This document shows positions 11,265 through 21,835 of a stretch of 28,439 bases of DNA, piece after piece. The stretch is from Bigelowiella natans CCMP2755 (lineage: Eukaryota; Cercozoa; Chlorarachniophyceae). The stretch covers positions 1 through 28,439 of the forward strand of contig ADNK01000738.1 in assembly GCA_000320545.1 (NCBI GenBank), written 5' to 3'. The notes below the pieces were generated by a model that was not told the origin of the DNA, searched no databases, and was given only the letters and a program-made list of their open reading frames with translations. Within the stretch, counting starts at the first letter, position 1; each line of letters starts with the position of its first letter. The translations under genes and the position numbers were made by a program.

Positions 11265-14249
11265 ATCATTACTACGATTATTATCATAATTATGTCCAGC
11301 TTGTGAACGGAGTACATCGTATCGATGATGTCACGATTGCGGTGGGTATGCAATGGAAATCAAAGGCCGAAGATTTCCACTGAAACTCATACATGATGCT
11401 ACCACTACTGCTACTACTACTACTACTACTACTACTAATACTACTACTACTATTGCTGCTGCTGCTGCTGCCGAATTTAGGTGGAGCGCATATCGAAGAC
11501 TTTGCTGCTGATCCAGCAGTGGGCAGGGGGTGTTGGACATCATTGGAAGCAGGCTTATGAAGATTTGAAGCTTAAGAACTGCCAATTTCCAGTACCCCAC
11601 AAAGATGAGGTCACTAACTACTGAGAATGGAGCAATACGTGACCGTTTTAAAAAAAAATTCGGATCCTGGGTTTTTTTTACAAAAGCGAACAGAGCGATG
11701 ATTTCTGTCCCGTGAGGTTGGTCAGTTGCCGCCTCTTCGGGAGAACAAAATCATCGCTGCTCCAGCGCAGTAAGATACTGGGGAGTTGTAGCCATATTGC
11801 CACATGTTTTTATGAACTGAGGAAGAGGGCTGGCACAGCAAACAATTGAAATCGCGGCTTCCTTCCACATGAGTGCGCGGCTAGGACCTAGAGCGAATTT
11901 GTTGAATTTAGATCAAGGATAACCGCGCATTCATTCACGCGTAGGTGTCGGCCTTGGATTTCGACGATACGAAAGTACCAGCAAAGACAACAGCTAGGAC
12001 AGCAAAGACAAGTGGTGGTGGTGGTGGTGGTGGCGGCGCCTTTACACCAACAGCTCGCGTGGATGGCAAGGTAACCGATTCTCCGTTGCATCAATTTGGG
12101 GGGGCGGGGGGGGAGGGGGAGATTTTGAAATGCACGTGGACATTCTTCACGCGCTTCGTTGCATTTTGGTCCGTCCCTCCTCACCTTTTCTTCTTCCCCC
12201 GCCCCTCGTTTCCCCTTCTGCGTCGTCGCCCTTTCCTCCCAGGAGAGGGTGTTCGCGGACAGTCAGTGCAAGCAGGCGGCGGCGTTGTTCGAGGTGCTGA
12301 ACGATATGCTGCGGGCAAAACCTGAGAATCCTGCCCGCAACCCTATGATCCAGGAGCTGAAGGGCCAATGCGAGGTCGTACGAAGAAGCAGTGCGTGTTT
12401 GTCGAAACCGGTTTTTATCGTTAGTAGCGTAGCTGTGTGAGGGCGCGTTTGCGGCTGCGGCCCTACGTGTAGTTACAGCACTGTTCCGGGGCATTTATGC
12501 TTGGGGGGGAAGGATGGCTATGATGATGCGGCTGATGATGATGATGGTGATGATGGCGGAGGAGGAGGGGTTGGGGGAGGAAACAACCCTTGAAGACCTA
12601 ACACTACTGCGAACCTCTTTTCTTTGATTCTACACTTCTTCGACACCATCAGAACCTGCAAAAACAAGTGCAAGGCCGTCTCGGGGCGAACAATTCTCCG
12701 CAAATTATGGATGAACTGCTCAAAGTAGTAGTGTTGTTGCTATGATTAGTTGCAGAAGCTCCATCGCTCTTTTGTGTTACATTCGTCGTTGAGTACATGT
12801 AGGCATAGGTTGCCGTCACCCATGGGTTCGTGAGTGTAGTAGACTGTGAGCTTTACCATAGTTCTATCCTCGATGTATATAAGTTGTATTATATATACTT
12901 TCGGCATTGATGGTAGGAGTCATCATCAAATACAATCGTCGTCGTCGATGTCATCACCGTTGTTGTCTTTTCCAACTTTTATTGGCGTCGAAGCAATTTC
13001 TTAGTGATGGATGCTGCATTGTTCTTGGTGCAATCTGCTAGCCTCCCGTCTTATGCAGCTTCCCTCCATCTACAACTTCTTGCCGCTATCTCCACCCCCC
13101 CTTTTCTGTGTGTGTCATCTCATCGGTTTTGATGCCCGGACAACATCCTAGGTGAACGATCTATTCAATAATCTCACGAAGCTCTACAGGGATGTGATAG
13201 CAGGCAAGCAGAATGAGAAGAGAATGCATGTTGTTTGTCATTAGTTTGTACCGCTGTCGTCTCCTTTTTCATCGTCCTCCTCCTCTCCCTCCTCGTGGGT
13301 AGATGCTGTACTAGCATAGACTCGCCCCGCGCTTCTTCTTGACGAAGTAGAGAGGACGGTGAAGGAGAGGAGGAGGAGTTGGAGGAGAGGAAGAATGCCA
13401 TCCTTATCTTTTCCTTCGATCGCGTTGTTCTTTTCTCATGCATGAACGATAGCAATATAAAAATGTGAGAAATGGGTAAGTATGATGCAATTTGTCATGA
13501 AATTAATTGGAAGAAGAAGATGAAAATGAAAGTGAATGTACGTGGTTATGCATATGAGATAGGGGAGAGGGGGGGGGTCCTACTTTGACGTCGTTTCCAG
13601 TATGATTTCTCAATACCAACTATGTTCTTCTCCATCATCAATCCGAAGGTAAAGATATTGCCCCACCCCCATCACGAGAGCAGCAACAACAACCTAAGGC
13701 TAAGAAAGAACCAGAGAAGAAGATAGAGAAGAAACAGGTAAGCTTGTAGCGAACGAGTAGTAGTTTCGTAGTCGGTTTTTGTTCCAACTATCCGCTGTTA
13801 CGGCACTTATTGCTGAAACCTTATGTACATCTTCGTTGATGCTCCGCTCTAACCGCGTTGTGGGACTTTCCTCCTTCTCCTCCTCCTCCTTCTTCTTCTC
13901 CTTCTTCTTCTCCTTCTTCTTCTTCTTCTTCTTCTTCTTCTTCTTCTTCTTCTTCTTCTTCTTCTTCTGCTTCTGTTATTATCATTGCTCTTATGGCACC
14001 ATTGCAGGACGTGAAGGACAGCAGGGGGGGGGACCGTGTGCCACGCAAGGAAGAGCAGAAAAGGGACAACGGCCAGCAAGATCTTCTCGGACTGTAAGAC
14101 GATTTGATATTATATAGGAGAACAATACCAGAGTTGGCGATGATGATGATGGTGATGGTGACAAAATGACGAGGAAGGAATCAACAACAAACGTGCTTGG
14201 GATGTTATACTGCGCGCGTCCACATATACACACACACACATAAGCACAT

Positions 14250-14302
<53 letters not shown>

Positions 14303-15123
14303 CATTATAAATCGTATCATCATCATCATCATCATTATGCATTCATTCAATTCTTATATAGGGCCGATCTATTTCTCGATGGCAATGCATCTGCTGCTAA
14401 TCCTCCTGGCGGCGCCAACGCCATCGCCATCAGCACCAACAACAACGAGCAGAAGGATGATGCCCCCGCTCCAGTTAGAGGAAACACCTTTGATCTTCTG
14501 AACAACGTATTCGGTGGAGGGCAGGAGGCAGCACCCACCGCTACTGCAACGGTTATTCCTACAACTACTCCTTCTACAAATACGAGAAGACCTGTGGTAG
14601 TAGAAGCTCTTCCAGTAGTAGACGCGGTACACCACCAACAAACTAGATATTGATTTGTCTTTTAGATGTATGCTGCTGTGCATTTTTCTTTCCCATGTTC
14701 GATGTCCCCTCCCCCTCCACCCCCTCCCCTTCACCCGTCCCTCAACAACCTTCGTGCTTCTGTCTATCGTCGTCAGGTCGTAGTGGGGGGTGAGGGCGAC
14801 GCGATGGCGTCGTTCAACCCATTCGAAAACTGCGTGGCGGAGCAGGACAGTGGCAAGAAAGCTGTAGAGGAGAAACAATCCGCACAGCCATTACCAAACC
14901 GCCAACCGGTATGTGCTGCTACCTTACTAGCAAATGATGCCTCCAAGTCCGTATTCAACCAATATATTAAGAATACAGATATTGTCGTCGACAATAATAC
15001 TCCCCCCCCCCCCCCCCCTCTCTCTCTCAACAATATCTCGTTGGGTAAATACCCTCCTCCCCCTTGTAGTCTTCCAACCTGGACGATCCATTCATGGCAC
15101 TGGCCCGGAAAAGAAAAGACTAG
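10208..15123 (+). CDS. TOM1-like VHS-GAT endosomal sorting adaptor, 521 aa
   Basis: Seventeen exons: 10208-10246, 10361-10441, 10506-10576, 10688-10739, 10836-10898, 11141-11221, 11300-11341, 11481-11609, 11945-12070, 12243-12374, 12653-12724, 13152-13203, 13649-13737, 14008-14093, 14362-14626, 14777-14908 and 15070-15123. All phases agree. The VHS domain spans about residues 30-182 and includes IVKNCPRFRL, LLLIQQWAGG and YEDLKLKNCQFPVP. A linker with an eight-Gly run and FTP follows. The GAT domain is at about 232-311, ending VNDLFNNLTKLYR. The tail has a near clathrin box (LLGLAD, 369-374), NPF (474-476, EH-domain type) and DPF (510-512, AP-2-appendage type). TOM1/TOL proteins bind ubiquitin and clathrin to sort cargo to multivesicular bodies; this copy should do the same on endosomes (inference). 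The donor after 13203 is GC, not GT. The exon ending at 12374 could instead end at 12377. Confidence 0.92.
10922..11046. repeat. (CT)n and (CA)n tracts in TOM1-like intron
   Basis: A long CT run (about 10931-10972), two CTCTCTCTTTCAAACACA units, then CA-rich repeats. It occupies the intron between exons ending 10898 and starting 11141. Confidence 0.9.
11226..11264. repeat. (GAT)n microsatellite in TOM1-like intron
   Basis: A GAT/ATG triplet run filling half of the 78-bp intron between 11221 and 11300. Length change here would alter a very short intron. Confidence 0.9.
11399..11470. repeat. (TAC)n then (TGC)n triplets in TOM1-like intron
   Basis: Triplet runs directly upstream of the 3' splice site before the exon starting at 11481. 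They would encode Thr/Tyr or Ala runs only if the intron were retained. Confidence 0.9.
13870..13975. repeat. (CTT)n pyrimidine tract before a TOM1-like acceptor
   Basis: About 100 bp of CTT/TCC on the sense strand, ending about 30 bp before the acceptor at 14007. It acts in effect as an outsized polypyrimidine tract. Poly-Glu and poly-Ser frames across it are artefacts. Confidence 0.9.
14226..14300. repeat. (CA)n and (GA)n tracts in TOM1-like intron
   Basis: CA repeats then a GA run, in the intron between 14093 and 14362. They are followed by a CAT triplet run to about 14336. Confidence 0.9.
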
Positions 15124-16162
15124 AGCGCGAAAGCAGTGTATTCTTTCCAGGGAAAAATGAATGATAGGGCAGAGATTTTGATGACCACTTGTTGTCCATC
15201 CATGGCGCAAGTTGGAGCAAAGACTGATGGGGCTCGACTCGGATTCCCTTGCAAACCGATTGCACCTTCATAGGTGTAAACAGTTCGCCTTGCTACGACA
15301 TAGTGACCCATTTCATTCAATGTACATGATAGGTTAATCATTGCGTAACATTATCCTCCCACGTGGCTATCTAGAATTGTGGCATGTCTACACATGCCTG
15401 CTAGCCTGGCGAATCATTGTCCTTTACTTGTGTATCGCGCGCCGCCGCCGTCCAGAAAATGCATGTCAACGTGCATAATTGACGATGCACGGCGCACCGT
15501 GCTAGCGTGCCCAGTTGCCAGGTTCATTTAGTACTTCCCTCTGGCTAGCTAGTCTACTCGTGGTGTTTGCGTGCAGTGATGTCAAACTAGTTGAATGTCG
15601 CTGCTAAAATGCTGGAATGTCTGCTTGCTAGCTAGCTTGTGGCAATCTAGCTAGCAATGCTTGACGTTGATGCGTTCATGATGATGCTAGCTAGCTAGTC
15701 GTGTGAGACAGATGCAATGGCTTAACTTGAGTTTTCTCAATGCTAGCAATGGCCGGTTGCGTTCATCACAAGCGTACACATCTAGGCATGCTAGCAAGCT
15801 GTGCGACGAATGCCGTCCACGTGTAAAAATGTGCACTTGACACGTACGTGGGTGGGATGCTGGTATGCCTCGATCGTGTCTATGACGTCGTGATGTACGC
15901 GCTGCCCTTAGAGCCATACACTGTAAACACGACCGAGTTGTTTGCGTAATAATATAACAGCTAAATGTTCTTTATTTATACTTTGACTTCATCATAATAC
16001 ATCCTCATCATTTCCCGCACACCCGCAACGCATGTCAGAGCAGGATCTTTGTTACTGCCCAACTGCTTGCAGCCGTGTCGAACGACCTTTCTGGTGCCCG
16101 TGTTTTTTCCTCTACGACCTGCACTCGGCGCTATAACAACTACTACGTGATACTACTATGCA

Positions 16163-16199
<37 letters not shown>

Positions 16200-16351
16200 C
16201 ATTACTACTACTACAACTACTATGCTTGCCGAATGAATGAATAATGCCAAGGGGGTGGTGTAGGCTGATGCTTCTTCGTATCGGATCTTATCTTTCATCT
16301 TGCAGTGCGTACAGCTTCCACCGAGGCATGAGGAGCCGGGCCCCGCCGTGC
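15124..16351. other. Convergent intergenic region with CTAG-rich tract
   Basis: This lies between the stop codons of the TOM1-like (plus) and TMEM184-like (minus) genes. About 15370-15800 contains many CTAG tetramers, often as GCTAGC or in GCTAGCTAG chains, together with GCATGC-type words. An (ACT)n run lies at about 16162-16220. I found no open frame with family resemblance. Confidence 0.75.
16162..16220. repeat. (ACT)n microsatellite
   Basis: An imperfect ACT triplet run about 130 bp beyond the stop codon of the TMEM184-like gene, probably in its 3' UTR or flank. Confidence 0.85.
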
Positions 16352-17289
16352 TCAGTCGGTTGGTGGTGCCCCCCTCTGGTAGTACTGCCGGCGACGAGGG
16401 CCGCCACTGCCTCTGCTGTTGCTGCGGCTTCTCGTGTAATCGCTCGCGCTACTACCACCACCGCCACCTCCTCTTGAATCCCGACGGTGATAATTGCCAC
16501 TACCGCTATAACGACGGGCTGCTATCCCCATCGGTACCATCTCGTTGCTGCTTCTGCCCCCCGCATACGCGTGGTGGTGGGGCCTTTGGGGAGGAGTCGA
16601 AGTGGGAGTGGGGAGCAGCAAAAGACGAGAGGGCGGTTAGCGAGAGGGAGAACCCAACGAATTCGTAGGAATAAAGATCTGCATGCACATGGCAACGACT
16701 GTATCATCACCACCACCACCACCACATCCATCACCACGCGCTACCGGCATCATCCTAATGGATTTATATATCCTGTTGTGCCGATTGTGTCCCAGTCAGG
16801 GATTCATGCATGGCTTACGAAGGCGGGGGGGTTCCCTACTTCTTCTTCTTCTCCTCCTCCTATTACTAACTACTACTACTACCTTCGCAAACCATATGCC
16901 GGTCCTTGGTTATACTTGAGCTGAGCGGCGACGATGATTCGTGAAGGTGGCGATGACGTTGTCCAGGAGGTGGGGACGGCAGCAGGAGCAGGAGCAGCAG
17001 TTGCAGCAGCGAGAGGGGGGGGCAGGAGGAAGAAGGAGATAATGAGAAGGAAGAAAAGAGACATGTTATCGGCTTTCATATTCACATCATGCTCGAGTCA
17101 TCATGGGTGTGCCAACGCGATAATGTATGTTGCTGTACGTTATGCTTGAGTAGAGACGTCTCTTCTGTCGCAGCGGATTGACCTCCGTCCCAGCAATTTA
17201 CTGTCTGAAATGGAGGTAGTCGGGTTGGGTGAGGACGAGTAGCGAATACTCTCTAAGCATCGATTTATGAAAATAATGAATAAATGTAT

Positions 17290-17337
<48 letters not shown>

Positions 17338-17766
17338 TTGTGTGTGTGTGTGTGTGTGTACATATATCAGCAATAGCAGCCATCAAAGCGAGAAGACAAA
17401 CACACCTGGTCATTGGAATTGTCCTCTCCGTCGCGGTAGAAGTAGTTCTTGCGCTCCGTATCAATCGTGTTAAATTCCTCAAACCTTGAACACCGATAAA
17501 TAATATCACAAAAAGGGTTGGTGGTGGTAGCAGTAGTGGTAGGTGAGTTGCCCGTCTCTGCTGTGCGCTACTAGATGAACGATGGTTTGCTGTTCTATCG
17601 AGCAGCCACCCACAACAACAACAACAACTACTACTACTACTAATACTACGGCTACTGCTTCTAACGAATACTTGGATGCAAAGTCCAGGAAGTTCATGCC
17701 CTCGATGAAGTGATCCATGGGCCCTTCAGAATCATCGTCGAAGAATCCGCCGCGGATCTTGCCGTG

Positions 17767-17805
<39 letters not shown>

Positions 17806-17885
17806 ACTTTCGCTTCAAACAAGCTCTTCGATGCCATAACGCTACACATTCCCCTCTCTTCTGTTTTACTTTTTGATTGGCACGT

Positions 17886-17920
<35 letters not shown>

Positions 17921-18400
17921 AGTGTTCGTGGTAGTAGCAAACAGCACAGTAGTACAGTAGTAGTAGTATATATTCGCAGTAGTATGTATGTAGCGGCACC
18001 TCTCTGTACGACTCATCGTTGAACTCAGTATACCTAAAGATGTGATCCATTATATCAGGTACTATATCGACGATAATTAAACAGCCAGCACAATATCCCA
18101 AGGCTCTGATCCTCCTCTCCCTCCCACAGCCCCCCCCCCCCCCCCCCTTCCCCTCCTCTCCATTACGGGTAGGCGTTTCGGTGGGCCAGCGCAAAAAACA
18201 CCATCTCCACGCAAATGATGAGGTTCGTAAGCCCCTCGCCTGTTGTACATTGTGTGTGTGTGTGTGTGTAAGGGGTAGGGGGGGGGAAGGGGGAGCTGGC
18301 TCCTAAAATTTTGCTGTGAATTCTTCTGTGCAGACGATCGATCATTCCGCAACAAATATCTTTGTAACTGCTATTTTGAAGAGCACACATGAATATAATG

Positions 18401-18444
<44 letters not shown>

Positions 18445-18449
18445 TCGTG

Positions 18450-18480
<31 letters not shown>

Positions 18481-18817
18481 GCTACTACAACTTGTACCTA
18501 TAGGATCGGCAAGAGCGTGAGAGTTCCAATGCACTTTTATCTCATCATCGAGCTTCTGAATGGCTCTCACCTTTTAACAATTCAACAGAAATAACAAGCC
18601 ATCACTGTGCTGCTGCTGCGGCTGCTAGTCGTGTTGGTGTTGCCGGGGCAAATGTAAATGATGATGATGGATGATGGTGATAATGATGATGATGATGATG
18701 GTGATGATGAGTGTGGTAGTTAATCTACTTTTGTGAGAGCGGCTAGAGTGACCGCTTGCCACCACGTGAAGAATACGATCAGCTTGATGCATAAGAACTA
18801 GATAGTCATAAGTAATG

Positions 18818-18848
<31 letters not shown>

Positions 18849-19409
18849 CAACACATCAAAAACGGGTCGAAGAACATCTAATCAATCACTATCATCTATC
18901 ATCAATCATCTATCATCATCATCATCGTCATCAAGGCCTACAATTCCATTCACACATCAAATGAACCACCTTCCTCAGCGGATTGATGACGTATAGCCGC
19001 CCCTTCACTGCTCGGTACAGCAGCACCTGTGCGCATGCACGCACGCACGCACGCACGCACGATGATTGTGTTATGGGTATTATCAATTCGGAAAATAAGA
19101 GCAAGAGTTGGTAATACAGAGGCCCCTCGATTTGATGACGGATTTACCAAATCGATACTGTGATGATTGATTGATTATCATTGGGCAAGAAAACTATAAT
19201 CATCATCATCCTTATCACCATCATCGCGTATCTGTCGCCGCCTCGTCATTCATTGCTACACTATTACCAAGCAGTAAAGAGCCCAGATCTGAGAGAAGTT
19301 TTGAACCAGCGTACAGTAGAGATACGCTGTGGAAGTGGAGGGGGTGAGCGTGTAGTGTTGTTCGCATACATTCATCATTTCGAGCAATTGCTGCACGTTC
19401 AAAGAGAGA

Positions 19410-19451
<42 letters not shown>

Positions 19452-21237
19452 CCAGAAAAAAATCGACTTAGGCAATGAGGCAATGCACCTTTGGTGAAGT
19501 CGAAACGACCATCACCGTAGACACCGTTGTACCTATTGACACGTAGTAGTAGTTTTCAAACCAAAAGGAAAGAACGTCAAGTTGATGACAGTGATGGTGC
19601 TACCATTGATTGACCCTGCCCCAACCCTCATTAGGCAGCATCCCTTCTTCTTATCAAATGCAAAATAGCTACCCAGCAAACTAGCCCTGCTGTTGTAACG
19701 CAGATTGACACTGGGATGTATTGAAGGATTCCCATCAATGTGTACCACAGAAACTTGCCACCCTGTGTGTAAAGACAGAGAAAGAGGAGAGAGGGGGGCA
19801 AGGGGACGCTAGTTTAGACTCGCTTTGTGGAGTTATCGTGCAGGTATTTATGACGTATCATTATCATCATCATCGTCATAATAGAAATGAATCACACCTT
19901 TGGCCATTTTTTTAGGCAACAAAACGGAAACACATGTGGTTGGCTTGTCTTTTCCTCGTGAAGGCTGTACGCTAGCTGACCTGGGCCGCCCAAGTATCTG
20001 ACCAATCATTGCATACACATTATATGTAAGCTATCATTTTTATTCTGTTCCTTCTCCTTCTTCTTCTTCTTCTTCTTCTCGGTCAATTCATTACGTGAGG
20101 ATGTATGAAGTAAAGGAGAAAAGAGCGAATGCTTCGTAGAACTCACGCAGCATTCTCATGACTGGGGCCTGACAAATATGTAGCAGCAGCAGCAGCACAC
20201 TGTGAGTGCGGGGTAGGAATGGAAGGAAGGCATGCCTCCTCAAATTTTAAGTGCTGTAAGCGGCAGCACCATCTCGATGAAGCACAGGGCCAGGAATGAC
20301 TCTGCAGCGAACACGGGAACCATGAACAGTATGCGGTACTGACAGCCAAACAGGGGAGATAGGTGTCAATGTTTGCTTATAACTATGATGTTACAATGAA
20401 ATTCCTGATTAGGCGGTGCATTACCGTGTAGTTCCTAATATCTCTGTGTTTATTGTATCGGAAGTGGAGGCTTATTTGGTGAAGGGACAATATGATTGCA
20501 ATAGTTGCGAACACTAAGGCTGCCATCTGCATACGTGGGATAATGGGCAACACACCAGTGGAAGTGGGGGGGGGGGGGGGGGGGGGGGAGGGTTTATCAT
20601 TCCAGAAATTCAAAGTTTTGCTTTGAAAATGGAAGTTGTTTACGAAGTATGGAGATCATCATGAGATGTTAGATTACCGCTGCCCATCTTTCTGTGAGGT
20701 AGAAGAACGAAAGGTCCAGGAACTCCGATATCTCACCTAATCAGGAAGGAGAGAACATCGAGAGGAGGAAAAGAAGGCATAAACTAATTGTAAGCAGACT
20801 CAAAAATAATTTTCTCAAGCGTCCACTATCACTCACGCACCACATTTTTTGCCCTTGACGACTGCTTCTGTTGCGTTGGCGCATGTAGGACCACCGAAAA
20901 TGGACGATATAGTCTGGTTACTGCTGTTCCCATCGATATTTCTGTCGCTTAAATGCTTACTGCCCTCAATTATATGCTCCATGAATCGCTGCTCTAGCCT
21001 CTGACCCCCTTCTGTCAGCCAGTGATAGAGAGCACCTATCTCACGAAACACCTGTTTTCCATAGCAACAGCACGTTGTATTCAAGATTCTCAAGGGGAAT
21101 GAAAAAAGAAAGTTACCACGTTCATAATACAATTCTAGACTCTTGTATAATTCTTCTCCTTTGGTCCTATTTCTTTCGAAGCAGTTTGAAATGCTTGGCC
21201 CAAAGGCCTGCCTTCTTCCCCACCCCCTTTGAATAAA
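16352..21237 (-). CDS. TMEM184/OST-alpha (DUF300) family seven-helix membrane protein, about 609 aa
   Basis: Minus-strand exons: 21237-20841 (5' end uncertain), 20736-20678, 20526-20395, 20338-20270, 20168-20095, 19997-19898, 19762-19673, 19532-19489, 19326-19268, 19026-18970, 18797-18729, 18570-18498, 18239-18167, 18033-18000, 17757-17672, 17484-17406, 17204-17139, 16920-16883 and 16583-16352. Signatures in order: HRDIRNYT after TM1, RILFMVPVFAAESFLAL, REFYEAFALFSF, YLGGPG, FPFCCLKKWPK, GILQYI, GVYGDGRFDF, NFSQIWALYCL, INPLRKFLCIKLIVFFTWWQ and LIICVEMVFFALAHRNAYP. These follow the family order helix by helix. The N-terminal 130 aa are extracellular-like, with sequons NSS, NQT and NAT. The C-terminus is acidic, then Gly/Arg/Ser-rich. 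OST-alpha exports steroids and bile acids; TMEM184 roles are less clear. The junction 19673/19532 is out of phase by one base. The exon ending 20395 could end at 20425, but the longer form fits homologues better. Confidence 0.88.
17296..17358. repeat. (TA)n-(TG)n microsatellite in TMEM184-like intron
   Basis: AT dinucleotides followed by TG dinucleotides, in the intron between exons 17484-17406 and 17204-17139. Confidence 0.9.
17768..17920. repeat. (CA)n and (CAG)n tracts in TMEM184-like intron
   Basis: A CA run (about 17768-17801) lies 11 bp upstream, in the sense direction, of the acceptor for exon 17757-17672. A CAG run (about 17887-17920) lies in the same 242-bp intron. Confidence 0.9.
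18130..18147. repeat. Poly-C run in TMEM184-like intron
   Basis: Eighteen C on the plus strand, so a G run in the transcript, in the intron between exons 18239-18167 and 18033-18000. Confidence 0.9.
18402..18480. repeat. (AT)n and (CTA)n microsatellites
   Basis: AT dinucleotides (about 18402-18442) then ACT triplets (about 18449-18480), directly downstream in sense of the exon 18570-18498. Confidence 0.9.
18657..18850. repeat. (ATG)n and (TAG)n triplet tracts around a TMEM184-like exon
   Basis: ATG/GAT triplets (about 18657-18712) and TAG triplets (about 18819-18848) flank the 69-bp exon 18797-18729, which encodes FLCIKLIVFFTWWQ. They lie in its downstream and upstream introns. Confidence 0.85.
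19408..19450. repeat. (GA)n microsatellite in TMEM184-like intron
   Basis: In sense orientation this is a CT run. It lies between the exon ending at 19489 and the acceptor of exon 19326-19268, where it extends the pyrimidine-rich intron 3' half. Confidence 0.9.
20566..20588. repeat. Poly-G run of 23 bases in TMEM184-like intron
   Basis: In sense orientation this is a C run, about 40 bp before the acceptor of exon 20526-20395. Homopolymers this long are error-prone in sequencing, so the length is uncertain. Confidence 0.9.
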
Positions 21238-21835
21238 CTGCCGAGACGGGTAAGATTTTATTCGTTAGTGTGCAATCAAGATGTAGCCTAAATATTCGCC
21301 GTGTTCTGACCTACGACAGGGCAAAGATCAAAATTAGAAATATTTCTGCCTTATACCTGACTCCATCGACAACGTGGAGTCGTTGTAAGGAAGTCACGCT
21401 CGGTGTCGAGAAAGTTTGTGGCTCATATAGGCAATTTTGCTAGGACGTCTTCCGATATTTCATGTCGTAACATTCGGTTCTTTTTTGGAGCTACCAGAGA
21501 AGAGAACCAGTATAAAATCTATTACCCGTGGTTTTTGGCTGATTTCGATGCGGAAAGTTTTTGAAGTTGATGAAATGGGATGCCTTTCTACAATTATCCT
21601 GCCATTTTAGAGCATTTTAGCGGTGTTCGGGTGGAGTATTTTTTTAGGTAAAGTCTCTCATCCATTTGCTTGTCTGTTGATCACCTCACAGGGACACAAG
21701 GTGCCCAGTTCAACTCTCCAACAAACAAGAAAGTTCTTGGGGAGCGCCTGCACGTTGGTGCTTCCTTCTGCGACTCGCCCGGAACAGCCTACTCGCGGAA
21801 GAAAATAAATATCCGCCTAGATCCTCTCCGGCAAA
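21238..21835. other. Divergent promoter region, TMEM184-like and sirtuin
   Basis: A 598-bp head-to-head spacer. It probably holds the missing first exon of the TMEM184-like gene; a short hydrophobic frame in the minus sense near 21325-21360 could be part of it, but I could not join it in phase. A TATAAAA at about 21512-21518 might serve the sirtuin gene, though it is far from the ATG. No CTAG-rich DNA is present. Confidence 0.5.

Noticed and set aside
13821-14097. Poly-Glu, poly-Arg and poly-Ser frames
   Set aside because: Translation of the CTT microsatellite in a TOM1-like intron.
14369-15210. Minus-strand frames of 145-169 codons
   Set aside because: Shadows of TOM1-like exons 14362-14626 and 14777-14908, whose plus-strand frames join in phase.
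16487-16924. 145-codon plus-strand frame
   Set aside because: Crosses His/Thr-coding triplet repeats and lies antisense to the last intron and flanking exons of the TMEM184-like gene.
17694-18194. 166-codon minus-strand frame as a single exon
   Set aside because: Runs through CAG and CA microsatellites. The family-matching segments splice as separate exons instead.
18900-19060. Repeated CATC and CGCA units considered as a CRISPR-like array
   Set aside because: Simple tandem microsatellites without spacers, in a eukaryotic intron.
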